64,000 nt of DNA from Palsa-504 sp963839095 (lineage in GTDB: Bacteria; Actinomycetota; Actinomycetes; Streptosporangiales; Streptosporangiaceae): NCBI GenBank assembly GCA_963839095.1, contig CAWIUF010000066.1, forward strand, positions 62,001 through 126,000. The letters are read 5' to 3'. Below, in pieces: positions 50,646 through 61,684 of the stretch. Both the position numbers and the translations under genes were made by a program. The notes under the pieces were generated by a model. It ran no database searches and was not told the DNA's origin. It saw nothing but the letters and a program-made list of their open reading frames with translations. The stretch's first letter is position 1. Each line of letters begins with the position of its first letter.

Positions 50646-50888
50646 AGGGGACGGTACAGCTAGCCGTACCGGCGAGGGCCGCGACGAGGATGATGCGGCC
50701 GAGACGACGGGAATGCGGCCATCCGCCGGGACGCGCCGCGCGGTGAACGTCCGGCGGGAGGTCCGCGGCGCGGCACCCGGACGTCCGGGCAGGCCAGCGG
50801 CGATCCAGGGGTTAGCCGTCGCTCGCAGCGCGGCGGTCAGGCCAGGCGGGCGGCCAAGGTCAGGAGACCCGGCCAGGCGGGGCAGGGA

Positions 50889-52961
<2,073 letters not shown>

Positions 52962-52995
52962 TACTTCACAGTACTGACGCGGGGCGAGGCCGACC

Positions 52996-54367
52996 TTACA
53001 GCTGGGAGGCGGTGAAGTTGTCGAATTCGGCTCCGGCGGTGGAGCTGGCGTCGGAGATCGACTCGACGTACAGCCCCAGGTAGCCCTTGGTGTACGGGTG
53101 GTCGTGGTCGGTGTAGTCGACCAGCTTCTTGCCGTTCAGCCAGAGCTCGAGGTGGACGGCCTGGCCGCCGTTGACGGTCTGGCACACGGCCTTCAGCCGG
53201 TCCGGGGTGCTCGGGTTCAGCGTGGCCGGGACCGGGTCGGGGCTGTCCGAGACCTGGGCGCCGCCGCCCGTCCACTTCTGGATGGCCACGGCATTGTCCT
53301 CGACGAGGAAGGCGTAGACGTCGCCGCCGCCGTTGGACCGGATCGCGATGCCGAGACCGTACCCCTGAGGGGCGCCGGAGAGCTTGTGCACGTCGACCGT
53401 GGCGCTCATGTTCAGCGACGTCATCTCGCCCAGGCCGTGCGCCGCGTTCGTCGGCCGGGCGATCTCGCTCACGCCGTTCGCCCCGGTCACGCTTAGCCGG
53501 TAGGCGCTCCCGGTGTAGGACCCGGCATTCTGGTGCGCGTCATCGGTCCAGCCGGTCGCCTGGCTCGAGAAGTCGTCCGTGAGGATCACGTTCCCGCCGG
53601 CCGAGGAGGCCGAGGTCGTGGGCTTGGGCGCGGTGCTGCCGCGCTGCGAGGACACCGGGGAGGCCGCCGACGACGACGACGCGGACGCCGGTGGCTGCGG
53701 GGTGGCCGCCGGGGGTCTGGAAGACGAAGAACGCGGCCGCCGCGATGACGACGACCCCGGCCACGGCCCCGATGATCGCCCCTTTCCCGAAGCGCCGCTT
53801 CGGCGGCAGCGGCTTGGTCGAGAACGGCAGCGGGGCGGGAACCGGCGTCGCGGCCGCCTGCCGCCCGGGGAAGGCGCTCGCGCCGGGGGACGGGGCGAGC
53901 TGGGTGGACTGCCGCTCGGTGATGCTCTGGTCGAGTACCTGCCGCAGCTGGCCGCTCTCGGCGTCGAAGTTGCTCATGCTGAGCTGGAAGGCAGGCTGGC
54001 CCGCCATGCTGGCCAGGCTGGGCGGCAGCTCCCCGTGGACCGGCATCCGCGCCCCGTCGACGGTCACCGGGATGACCAGGATGCCGCGGGCCAGGGCCGC
54101 CTCCATGGCCAGGCGGACGTAGTCGTTCGGGTCGTGCAGGCCCTCGCCGGTGACCGACATCCAGTGCGGGCCGATCATCAAGACGAGCACGTCGCACGAG
54201 GCGACCGCGGCGCCGATCGCCAGCGAGAGGTTACCCCCGTACGGGGCCGGGTCCACGTCCTTGATGACCTGCTGCTGGCCGAAATGCTCGGTCAGCCGGT
54301 TGAACAGCCAGCCGGCCGCCTGCGCCGTATCGGCTCGCCGGTAGCTGATGAATACGCGTCCCGCCAC
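52996..54367 (-). pseudogene. TIR domain - transmembrane - extracellular lectin-like protein, frameshifted near 53715
   Basis: The first frame gives a TIR domain (VFISYRRADTAQAAGWLFNR; DVLVLMIGPHWM; VRLAMEAALARGILVIPV, with Glu89 at the place of the NADase glutamate), a Pro/Ala linker and one helix (GAIIGAVAGVVVIAAAAFFV, ~195-215). After an indel near 53715 the next frame encodes a Ser-rich stalk and ~180 residues of beta-sandwich (LTDDFSSQATGWTDDAHQNA; GLGIAIRSNGGGDVYAFLVE; KLVDYTDHDHPYTKGYLGLY), as in LamG/3-keto-disaccharide-type jelly rolls. The predicted topology is cytoplasmic TIR and external sugar-binding-like domain. GTG 54367 follows GGGGGG by seven bases. Confidence 0.78.
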
Positions 54368-54442
54368 CCTGACACCCCCCGGGAACAAATGACCTCTGTA
54401 TCGCCAGTGTCCCCCTATCACAGGCCGAGAACACGAGGATGA

Positions 54443-55271
54443 TCATCGTAACGACCGGGCGGCCAGCCGGAAGGTATTTTCCGATTTGCCGCGCGCCCAG
54501 CTCCAGGCCTGGCCGGCCAGGAAGAACGCGGCGCCGAGGACGCCGACGAAAAAGCCGAGCGGCCAGTTGGACTGGTACGAGGCCGCGATGGCGGCCCAGA
54601 CCGTGACCAGCGCGATGACCACGGACAGGGCAGATCGCCAGGCCCGGGCGGGCGGTCAGCGACCGGGCGGCGGCGGCCGGGCCGATCATCAGGCTGAACA
54701 TCAGCAGGGCGCCCACCACGGGCACCGTCATGCTGGTCGCCAGGGCCATCACGAGCAGGAACACGAGTTCCATCCGGCGCGGCGGCACGCCGCGCGCCTC
54801 GGCGACCTCGGGCAGCGCCGAGGACAGCAGCAGCGGCCGGAACATGACCACGATCACGGCCACCGACACCGCGCCGAGGATGGCGATGGGCAGCACCTCG
54901 GACGCGCTGATCCCGAAGACCTCGCCGAACAGCAGCGAGTAGGCCTCCTGCGCGTACTGGGTGCTCCAGCTCACGAACAGCGCGCCCACGCCGAGCATCA
55001 GCACGAAGGTCAGCGCGGTGGCCACGTCGGACCGGGCGCGGCGGCTCAGGCCGGCGATGCCCAGCGCGCCCGCGGCCGAGAACACGGCCAGCCCCACGAA
55101 CGGGTTGAGCCCGAGCAGGGCGGCCCCGGCCGCGCCGGCGAAGGCGCCGTTGGGGATGGCGTGGGCCGCGAACGTCGACCCGCGCAGCACGGCGAAGAAC
55201 CCGGTTACCCCGGCGATCACCGCCACGGCGGTGCCCGCGAACCAGGTATTCAGCATAAAGCTACTGAACAT
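54443..55271 (-). pseudogene. Zn/Mn ABC importer permease 2, frameshifted near 54628
   Basis: About 275 residues in two frames. The main frame (NTWFAGTAVAVIAGVTGFFA to MIGPAAAARSLTARPGLAIC) shows the ABC-3 (ZnuB/TroC) family, and the last two helices (VVIALVTVWAAIAASYQSNW; FFVGVLGAAFFLAGQAW) are one frame over, ending at TGA 54443. It overlaps permease 1 by 22 bp and is the last gene of the metal-uptake operon. Confidence 0.8.
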
Positions 55272-56152
55272 GCGTGCTCCGGTTCGTCCGGCACCGCGGC
55301 CGGGCGGCCGCCCGGGCGCAGGTAGCTGATCAGGTAGGCGCCGGTGATGAGGGTCACCACGAAGAAGCTGACCGGCCAGCCGCGGCCGTGCGGCGGCCAG
55401 TAGTAGCTGTCGTAGGCCAGCAGGATGCCGAGCCAGGTGGCCGCCACCCCGAGGCCGGCCGCCACGGCCGCCGCCCGGACCGGTCCCTTCGCGATCCGCA
55501 GCGCGGTCGCGGCCGGCCCGATGAGCAGCGCGGTGCTCAGCACCGCGCCGATGATCACGGCGGACAGGGCCACCGAGACGGCCAGCGCCATCAGGTAGGC
55601 CGCGCCCACCGCGCGGACCGGCACGCCGCGGGCGGCCGCCAGGTCCGGGCTGAGCGCGCTCAGCAGCAGCACCCGGGCCAGCACCACCACCGTGACCAGC
55701 GCCAGCAGCGCGGAGATGATCAGGACCGGTACCGTCGACGGGGTCAGCACGAACAGGGAGCCGAACAAGATGGTGAACGACGCCCCCGTCGTGGTGCTGT
55801 ACTGGGTGCCCAGGTAGAGAAAGAGCGCGGCCAGGCCGAGGGCGGCGCCGAGCACCACGCCGGTGGCCACGTCCCGGCCGCGGCGGCGCTGGATGCCGAT
55901 CAGCTCCATGAACGCGGCCGCGCCGGCGCCGAAGGCCAGGTAGCCCCAGAACTGGTTGATGCCGATCAGGAACGCGCCGGACCCGCCGGTGGTGGCGATG
56001 TCGGCCAGCGAGTGGCCGGCGAACGACTGGCCGCGGGTCACCGTGAACACGCCCACGACGGCGGAGGTAACGGCGATGACGGTCCCGACCGCCAGCGCGA
56101 TGTGCACCGGGCCGCTGCCGAAGAAACCCGGCTCGATGATGTACCTGAACAT
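55250..56152 (-). CDS. Zn/Mn ABC importer permease 1 (ABC-3 family)
   Basis: A 300-residue protein with eight to nine helices. Conserved ABC-3 elements: TRGQSFAGHSLADIATTGGS, LTPSTVPVLIISALLALVTV, and AVIIGAVLSTALLIGPAATA. It forms the membrane channel with permease 2. Starts two bases after the ATPase stop. The C-terminus has the metal-binding-like tail DEPEHACSVALC. Confidence 0.88.
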   Translation of the reverse strand: MFRYIIEPGFFGSGPVHIALAVGTVIAVTSAVVGVFTVTRGQSFAGHSLADIATTGGSGAFLIGINQFWGYLAFGAGAAAFMELIGIQRRRGRDVATGVVLGAALGLAALFLYLGTQYSTTTGASFTILFGSLFVLTPSTVPVLIISALLALVTVVVLARVLLLSALSPDLAAARGVPVRAVGAAYLMALAVSVALSAVIIGAVLSTALLIGPAATALRIAKGPVRAAAVAAGLGVAATWLGILLAYDSYYWPPHGRGWPVSFFVVTLITGAYLISYLRPGGRPAAVPDEPEHACSVALC

Positions 56153-56154
56153 GG

Positions 56155-56973
56155 TCAGCCCACGACGCTGGCGTCGGCGGCGGCCCCGTCGTGCTCCGGA
56201 TAGGTACCCTCCGGGGCGGCGACCACCAGGACCCGCCCGTGCACCCGGATCACGTCGACGTGCTGCCCGTACAGCCGGGACAGCACCTCGGTGGTGACCA
56301 CATCCTCGGTGCGGCCCACCGCGACCCGGCCCCCGGCCACGTAGGCGATCCGGTCCATCACCGGCATCAGCGGGTTCATGTCGTGCGCCGACAGCAGCAC
56401 CGCGATCCCCTCGGCCTTGGCCAGCCGGGCCAGCACCGAGACGATCCCCTGCTCGCCGGAGATATCCAGGTTGGCCAGCGGCTCGTCGAGCAGCAGCAGC
56501 CGGGGGCGGCCGATCAGCGCGTGCGCGATCATGACCCGCTGCTGCTCGCCGCCGGACAGCTCGCCGATCCGGGCGTCGGCGAAGCGCCGCGCGCCGACCG
56601 CGGTCAGCATGTCGTCGACGAGCTCGCGGCGGGCCCGGGACGGCAGCCGGACGCCGAACTTGTGCCCGTCGACGCCGAGCGAGACCACGTCCCTGACCCG
56701 CAGCGGCGTGTCCGGCTCGATGCCCAGCTTCTGCGGCACGTAGCCGATCGAGGCGTCCCGGTGGGCCCGTGGCTCGCCGTCGATGAGGACCGCACCCGTG
56801 GTGACAGCCTGCAATCCGAGCATGACGCGGAGGAGGGTGGTTTTGCCTGCCCCGTTTGGCCCGATTAGGCCGGTGAACTCGCCGGGGCGGATCGTCAAAG
56901 AGACGTCGCGGAGGATTTCCCGGCCGCCGAGCCGGACGCCCACGTTGTCCAGCCGCAGTAGTTCAGTGCTCAT
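56155..56973 (-). CDS. Zn/Mn ABC importer ATP-binding protein
   Basis: A 272-residue ATPase of the ZnuC/MntB type: Walker A LIGPNGAGKTTLLRVML, Q-loop IGYVPQKLGIEPDTP, signature IGELSGGEQQRVMIAHALIG, Walker B LLLLDEPLANLD and H-loop LLSAHDMNPLM. Overlaps the end of the solute-binding gene by four bases (ATGA). Powers metal uptake with the two permeases. Confidence 0.92.
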   Translation of the reverse strand: MSTELLRLDNVGVRLGGREILRDVSLTIRPGEFTGLIGPNGAGKTTLLRVMLGLQAVTTGAVLIDGEPRAHRDASIGYVPQKLGIEPDTPLRVRDVVSLGVDGHKFGVRLPSRARRELVDDMLTAVGARRFADARIGELSGGEQQRVMIAHALIGRPRLLLLDEPLANLDISGEQGIVSVLARLAKAEGIAVLLSAHDMNPLMPVMDRIAYVAGGRVAVGRTEDVVTTEVLSRLYGQHVDVIRVHGRVLVVAAPEGTYPEHDGAAADASVVG

Positions 56974-57909
56974 AGGTGCTCGCTCGATACGTGATCGGTG
57001 ACGGCGGCGCGCAGCGCGCGTACCTCGGCCAGCATCCACGACTGGTAGTGATAGCCGGGTTCCGGCATCGTCTCGTAGACGCCGACGACCGGGATGCCGT
57101 TTGCCTTGGCCAGGGCGATGAAGGATTCGGTCAGCGAGTCCGTCACCTGCTGATTGTAGACAAACACCTTGACCAGGTGCTTCTCGAACAGGCTGCGCTC
57201 GATCGCGACGTCCTGGGCCGACGGGTCGGTGCCGTTCATGATGTCGGCCTGGAAGGCCCCGGGGGTGCGGTTGTCCGCGCCGGAGGCCTGGAGGAGGTAG
57301 TCGGCCACGGGTTCGGTGGTGGCGACCGGGGTGCCCGGGTAGCTGGCCGCCAAGGCCGCCATCGCGCTGGTCCACTGTACTGAGCGAGCGGGTGAACGTG
57401 GTCGCGTTGGCCTGGAAGTAGCTCTTGTGGGCGGGGTCGATGGCGGCCAGGTTCCGGGCGATGGCCTGGGCCACCGTGGCCATGACGCCGGGTTTGTACC
57501 ACAGGTGCGGGTTCGGCGTGCTGTCCGGCAGGCCGAGCAGCTTCTGCACCACGATGACGTGGCGGCCGGAATCGGGGACCGCCTTCTCGATCGTGTCCAT
57601 GAACGTGTCGTAGCCGAGGCCGTTCTGCACCACCAGCTGGGACGCGTTGACCAGGCGGCCGGTCGCGGCGCTCGCCTCGAACGTGTGCGGGTCCGTGTTG
57701 GGGTTGCTCATGACCGCGCTGGCCTGGACGTACTTCCCGCCGACCTGCTGGATGACGTCGGCGTACTCGTTCTCGGCGCCGATGGCGACGATCTTGCCGT
57801 TGCTGCCGATCGCGCCGGCCAGCGATGCCGAGCAGCCGGCCAGCAGGCCCACGGCCAGGCTCGCGACCAGCGGCACCACGGCCGCCCTTCCTCTCCAGCC
57901 ACTCGGCAT
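56970..57909 (-). pseudogene. Zn/Mn-binding lipoprotein (ZnuA/TroA type), frameshifted near 57375
   Basis: About 312 residues in two frames. N-terminal lipoprotein signal with LLAGCSAS lipobox, then the cluster A-I fold (VAIGAENEYADVIQQVGGKY, NPNTDPHTFEASAATG, NPHLWYKPGVMATVAQAIAR, with His ligands), then after an indel WTSAMAALAASYPGTPVATT, LVKVFVYNQQVTDSLTESF and YETMPEPGYHY. There is no His-rich loop, which often marks Zn-specific members, so Mn is possible. It is the first gene after the Fur-type box. Confidence 0.82.
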
Positions 57910-57949
57910 GACACGCCTTCTCTCTCGTCGGCTCACCCGGCACTGGTAA

Positions 57950-57964
57950 TGATAATGATTCTCA
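57950..57964 (-). promoter_or_regulatory. Fur/Zur-type box in the divergent metal-uptake promoter
   Basis: TGATAATGATTCTCA is a 15-bp imperfect palindrome matching the Zur consensus TGAAAATGATTTTCA at most positions, 41 bp upstream of the lipoprotein start. It should make the importer metal-repressed. Confidence 0.75.
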
Positions 57965-58093
57965 ATTTCGGTCGCAAATCGGCATGAAACCGGGGTCGCG
58001 GCGTGTTGCACCTGACGATGCGCGCGCCGGCCGCCGCCGGGAGGCGGAGCGCGCGTTGGGCGGAACGGGAAGCGAGGTTGTACCGTGCGAACT

Positions 58094-58552
58094 GTGGGAG
58101 TGTCACAGCCGGAGGAGACCGCGCGGGCCGGGGAGCCCGGGCGGGTGAAGGCGACGGCCCGGGGTACCCGGGCGCGCGGGACGCGGCAGGCGCAGGCGCT
58201 GGCGGTCGCGCTGGACGACCTGCCGGGCTTCTGCAGCGCCCAGGAGATCCATGCGGCCTTGCGGCAGCAAGGGCGAGACCGTCGGGCTGGCCACCGTCTA
58301 CCGGCACCTGCAGGCGCTCACCGAGGCGGGCAGCATCGACACGATCCGCGACGCCAGCGGCGAGACCTCTACCGGCAGTGCGGCACGAGCGTGCACCATC
58401 ACCACCTGACCTGCCGGAACTGCGGGCGCAGCGTGGAAGTGGAGGGCCGCGCGGTGGAGCAGTGGGCGGAGAAGGTCGCTGCCGAAGCCGGCTTCACCGA
58501 TGTCGGCCACACCTTCGAGCTCTTCGGCCTCTGCCCCGAGTGCGCTAGCTAG
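58094..58552 (+). pseudogene. Fur-family regulator (Zur-like), with compensating indels
   Basis: The outer parts are in one frame: AQALAVALDDLPGFCSAQEI then HAALRQQG, and LYRQCGTSVHHHHLTCRNCG then RSVEVEGRAVEQW and LFGLCPECAS with the structural zinc cysteines. The helix between (ETVGLATVYRHLQALTEAGS, then IDTIRDASGE) is one frame over; one extra base near 58268 and one missing base near 58369 explain both. The paired errors keep the end of the protein in frame. It is divergent from the metal importer it probably represses. TACCGT ends seven bases before GTG 58094. Confidence 0.82.
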
Positions 58553-58613
58553 CTTTCGTGATGCGGGGCAGTTTGCGTCACAGAGCGACCCCTCCACCCT
58601 CTCCGAAAATCAA

Positions 58614-58659
58614 TGGTTGTGGCGTTCTACCCCCTCTATTCGGCAGGGTGCCACAACCA
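58614..58659. terminator. Bidirectional terminator between Fur and acyltransferase genes
   Basis: TGGTTGTGGC (58614-58623) and GCCACAACCA (58650-58659) are perfect complements, with an inner CCCT/AGGG pairing in the loop, between convergent genes ending at 58552 and 58738. Confidence 0.65.
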
Positions 58660-58737
58660 CTGAATCAGGATGGTGCGGGTGGGGCTAGCGGTGCGTCCGC
58701 GCGGGGAAGGGCGGAGGCTAGCGCGGGAAGACGGGGG

Positions 58738-59515
58738 CTACCGGCGAAGCGGCGCTCGGGCGAGGGCTAGCGGGCGAAGCGGCGCTCGGGCGAGGGCTAG
58801 CGGGCGAAGCGGCGGCGTTTGCGTGTTGGGGGGCTGGGCGGCGGCTAGTTCGGCTTTGCGGTCGGAGGCGAACATGTGGACGTACTCCTGGCCGGTCAGT
58901 TCCCTGATCGCGGTCATCACGCGCTCGGCGATCTGCTGCCTGGCCTTGCCGGGGGGCGCCGTCAGGACCTCCGGGGGAAACGACAGCGGGGCGCCGATGC
59001 GGATCTCGACCCGGCCCGGCCGGGGTATCACCGAGCCGGGCGGCATCACCCCGCGGGTGCCGATCATGCCGACCGGGATGACCGGCAGCCCGGATTTCAG
59101 GGCCAGCCAGCCGACGCCGGGGCGGCCCCGGTACAGCCGGCCGTCCGGTGACCGGGTTCCCTCCGGGTAGATGCCGAACAAGTTCCCCGCCTGCAGCAGC
59201 GCCAGCGCCGCCTCGAGGGTGTCCTGGGCGGCCCGGGGGCCGTCCCGGTCCATCTGCAGCTGGTTCGTGGACTTCAGGTACAAGGCCCACAGCCGGGCGG
59301 CGGGGCCCGGAGGCGGTGAAGTACTCGGACTTGGCCGAGTACGTCACCGGCCGGCTCAGCATCAGCGGCAGGAAGATCGAGTCGACCACGGACAGGTGGT
59401 TGGCGGCCAGGATGGCACCGCCGGAGGCCGGCACGTGCTCGGCGCCGCTCACCTTCGGCCGCCCGATGGTGTGCAGGAACGGCCCGGCGACAACACGCGA
59501 CAGCTGATATTGCAC
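58738..59515 (-). pseudogene. PlsC-type 1-acyl-glycerol-3-phosphate acyltransferase, frameshifted near 59312
   Basis: The first frame gives MQYQLSRVVAGPFLHTIGRP and the NHLSVVDSIFLPLML box (NH-x4-D catalytic pair); the next frame continues LWALYLKSTNQLQMDRDGPR, FGIYPEGTRSPDGRLYRG and VIPVGMIGTRGV. Together ~258 residues of a phosphatidate-forming acyltransferase. One base near 59312 rejoins them. The C-terminal 25 residues (APLRPLALAR repeats) come from a 30-bp tandem repeat. Confidence 0.82.
58741..58813. repeat. 30-bp tandem repeat at the 3' end of the acyltransferase gene
   Basis: CGGGCGAAGCGGCGCTCGGG + CGAGGGCTAG is present 2.4 times (58741, 58771, 58801), encoding ten-residue Arg/Leu/Ala units in frame. 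Confidence 0.8.
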
Positions 59516-59518
59516 GGG

Positions 59519-61657
59519 TCACTTTCTGGTAACCGGGGAGTCCAACGGGGCCGTCTTTTCACGATAGCGCGCCTGATGATCCTGGTAGGCGGCGGTGGCG
59601 GCGATCGCGATGCCGAGCGGCAGCGCGAACGGCAGCGCCGCGGCCGGCACGATCACGCCGGAGTCGTCGGCCAGCCAGCCGAGCACCGGCAGCAGCCACA
59701 GCACCCAGAACAGCGGCTGCATCAGCGGCCCGAGCGGCGGCGCGGCGTCGTAGGCCAGCGGCAGCGTGGTCAGCCGGAACCAGCCGGGCCGCCACAGCAT
59801 CAGCCCGGACACCACGACCACCAGCGGGCTCAGCGGGCTGAACGCGTTGACCGACAGCGACCCGATGTTGGAGTTGATCTTGCGGAGCAGGATGCTGCCG
59901 GAGTTCCCGTGCAGGCTGCTGCCGGCGAACGCGCCGATGTCGGACTTGCCGGTGGCCGGCACCAGATAGCTGATCAGCGCGAACACGGCGAACAGGGCCA
60001 GCCCGCTGACCGCCACGAGCAGCATCCGGCGCCAGGTCAGCCGGACCCCGGCCACGGCCAGGCCCAGCAGCAGGAAGCACGGCACCATGGAGATGGTCCC
60101 GCCGACCTTGCCGCCGAACCCGGGCCAGCCGGACGCGAACACCGCGAACACCGCGACCACGCCCACCGCGATCAGGGCGGGCCGTCGCGAGGCGAAGCGG
60201 CGCAGCTGGACCAGGGCCAGCCAGCCCGCGGCCAGCAGCCCGGAGATGCCGTAGATGCCCAGCGCCTCGTTGCCGATGCCGTAGAACCGCCCGGCCTCCA
60301 GCACCGACAGTCCGAACGGCGTCTCCAGCTGCAGCCGCGACCCGGTCATCACGTCCACCCCCAGCACGAGCAGGGTCAGCAGGCCGACCAGCCCGAACGG
60401 GGCCAGCGGATCACGTGCTCCCCAGCGGCGTCCGGCGGCCAGCGCACCCAGCGCGACGACCAGCGCCAGCACCGTCGTGACCGCGTACAGCACCAGCGCG
60501 GGGTGCGGCGACGACGACCAGGGCACCAGGTTGGCCACAAAGGTGCCGGCCGGGACGGCGGCCGCGAACACCCCGGCCACCCGCCAGCCGCGGGCCCGCC
60601 GGCGGCGCCGCTCGGCGGTGGCGCCCCAGGCGGCCAGCCCGATCCCGGCCAGCACGACCGCGTCGGCCAGCGAGTAGGTCCAGAAGAACGCGTTGTGGGT
60701 GGACCGCCACACCTGCTCGGCGGTGTCCCGGCTGGTCAGGGCGTCGATCGCCGCGCTCAGCGAGCCCCGGCCGACACGGGTGACCGGGTCGCCGACCGCG
60801 TCGGCGGGACTGGTCCGGCCCAGCCAGCCGAGCACGGTCGCGTTCAGGTCGGTCAGCACGACCAGGCCCGGCTGCCGGGTGGAGGCGGCGTGCAGCAGGC
60901 CGGCCTGGTAGCCGGGGCCGCTGACCAGGGCGAGCTGCAGGTGCGGGGGCTTGCTGGTGGCCCCGGGCGCGGTGACCAGGATCGTCGAGCCGGCCGGGGC
61001 GTCGGCCACGAGCCGCGCGAGTTCGGTGTCGGCGGTGGCGAGAGCGCGGGCTCGTTCGGTCGATTGCAGGACGCCCAGGTCCACCACGGTCAGCGGGCAG
61101 CGGGCCAGCACCGGCGCGGTGAGCTGCCCCGGGGAGGGGAGGTAGGAGGCCACCTGGCCGTCCCGGCCGGCCAGGGCGAGCGCGCCGCCGGGGCCGACCG
61201 CGGTGGCGCAGCTGGCGGCGCCCGCCAGCAGGCCCCAGTGCGGGTCGTTGTGGAACTGCTGGTTGTAGGTCTCGAGGGCGGCCAGGCCCGGCACCTCGGC
61301 GCCCGTTCCGGTCACGGTGACCGCGGGGAAGGCCCCGCAGGCGGCGTTGGTGTGGTCGGACTGCGCCCGGGCGCCCGCGTTCAGCGTCAGCCAGCCGTCG
61401 GCCGGGCAGGTCAGCGGCTTGACCGCGTAGTCCACCAGGTCGCCGACCGAGCCCTGCCCGGCCAGCCGCCACAGCGCGGGCGTGGCCGACGGGGACACGT
61501 CGCTCCAGCGCAGCCCGGACAGGCCCACCACGATCACGTGCCCCCGGGGGGACGCCTTCGGGCTGGCCGACGCGGCGGGGGCGGCGAGGACCGGGAGCAG
61601 GACCGCGGCCAGGCAGGCCAGCAACCAGGTCCGCACCGCTCCAGGCCGTAGGCTCAC
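59519..61657 (-). CDS. Membrane protein with extracytoplasmic alkaline-phosphatase-like domain
   Basis: A 712-residue protein with a signal-anchor (LLACLAAVLLPVLAAPAAS), a ~320-residue extracytoplasmic domain (GHVIVVGLSGLRWSDVSPSA, LNAGARAQSD, VLTDLNATVLGWLG) resembling degenerate alkaline-phosphatase/sulfatase folds, and about eleven helices. Conserved across actinomycetes without known function. The N-terminal domain lacks the usual Thr/Ser nucleophile pattern that I can recognise, so catalysis is uncertain. TACGGT ends six bases before GTG 61657. Confidence 0.7.
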   Translation of the reverse strand: MSLRPGAVRTWLLACLAAVLLPVLAAPAASASPKASPRGHVIVVGLSGLRWSDVSPSATPALWRLAGQGSVGDLVDYAVKPLTCPADGWLTLNAGARAQSDHTNAACGAFPAVTVTGTGAEVPGLAALETYNQQFHNDPHWGLLAGAASCATAVGPGGALALAGRDGQVASYLPSPGQLTAPVLARCPLTVVDLGVLQSTERARALATADTELARLVADAPAGSTILVTAPGATSKPPHLQLALVSGPGYQAGLLHAASTRQPGLVVLTDLNATVLGWLGRTSPADAVGDPVTRVGRGSLSAAIDALTSRDTAEQVWRSTHNAFFWTYSLADAVVLAGIGLAAWGATAERRRRRARGWRVAGVFAAAVPAGTFVANLVPWSSSPHPALVLYAVTTVLALVVALGALAAGRRWGARDPLAPFGLVGLLTLLVLGVDVMTGSRLQLETPFGLSVLEAGRFYGIGNEALGIYGISGLLAAGWLALVQLRRFASRRPALIAVGVVAVFAVFASGWPGFGGKVGGTISMVPCFLLLGLAVAGVRLTWRRMLLVAVSGLALFAVFALISYLVPATGKSDIGAFAGSSLHGNSGSILLRKINSNIGSLSVNAFSPLSPLVVVVSGLMLWRPGWFRLTTLPLAYDAAPPLGPLMQPLFWVLWLLPVLGWLADDSGVIVPAAALPFALPLGIAIAATAAYQDHQARYREKTAPLDSPVTRK

Positions 61658-61684
61658 CGCCCCACCGTATCCGGCGCAAAACCT

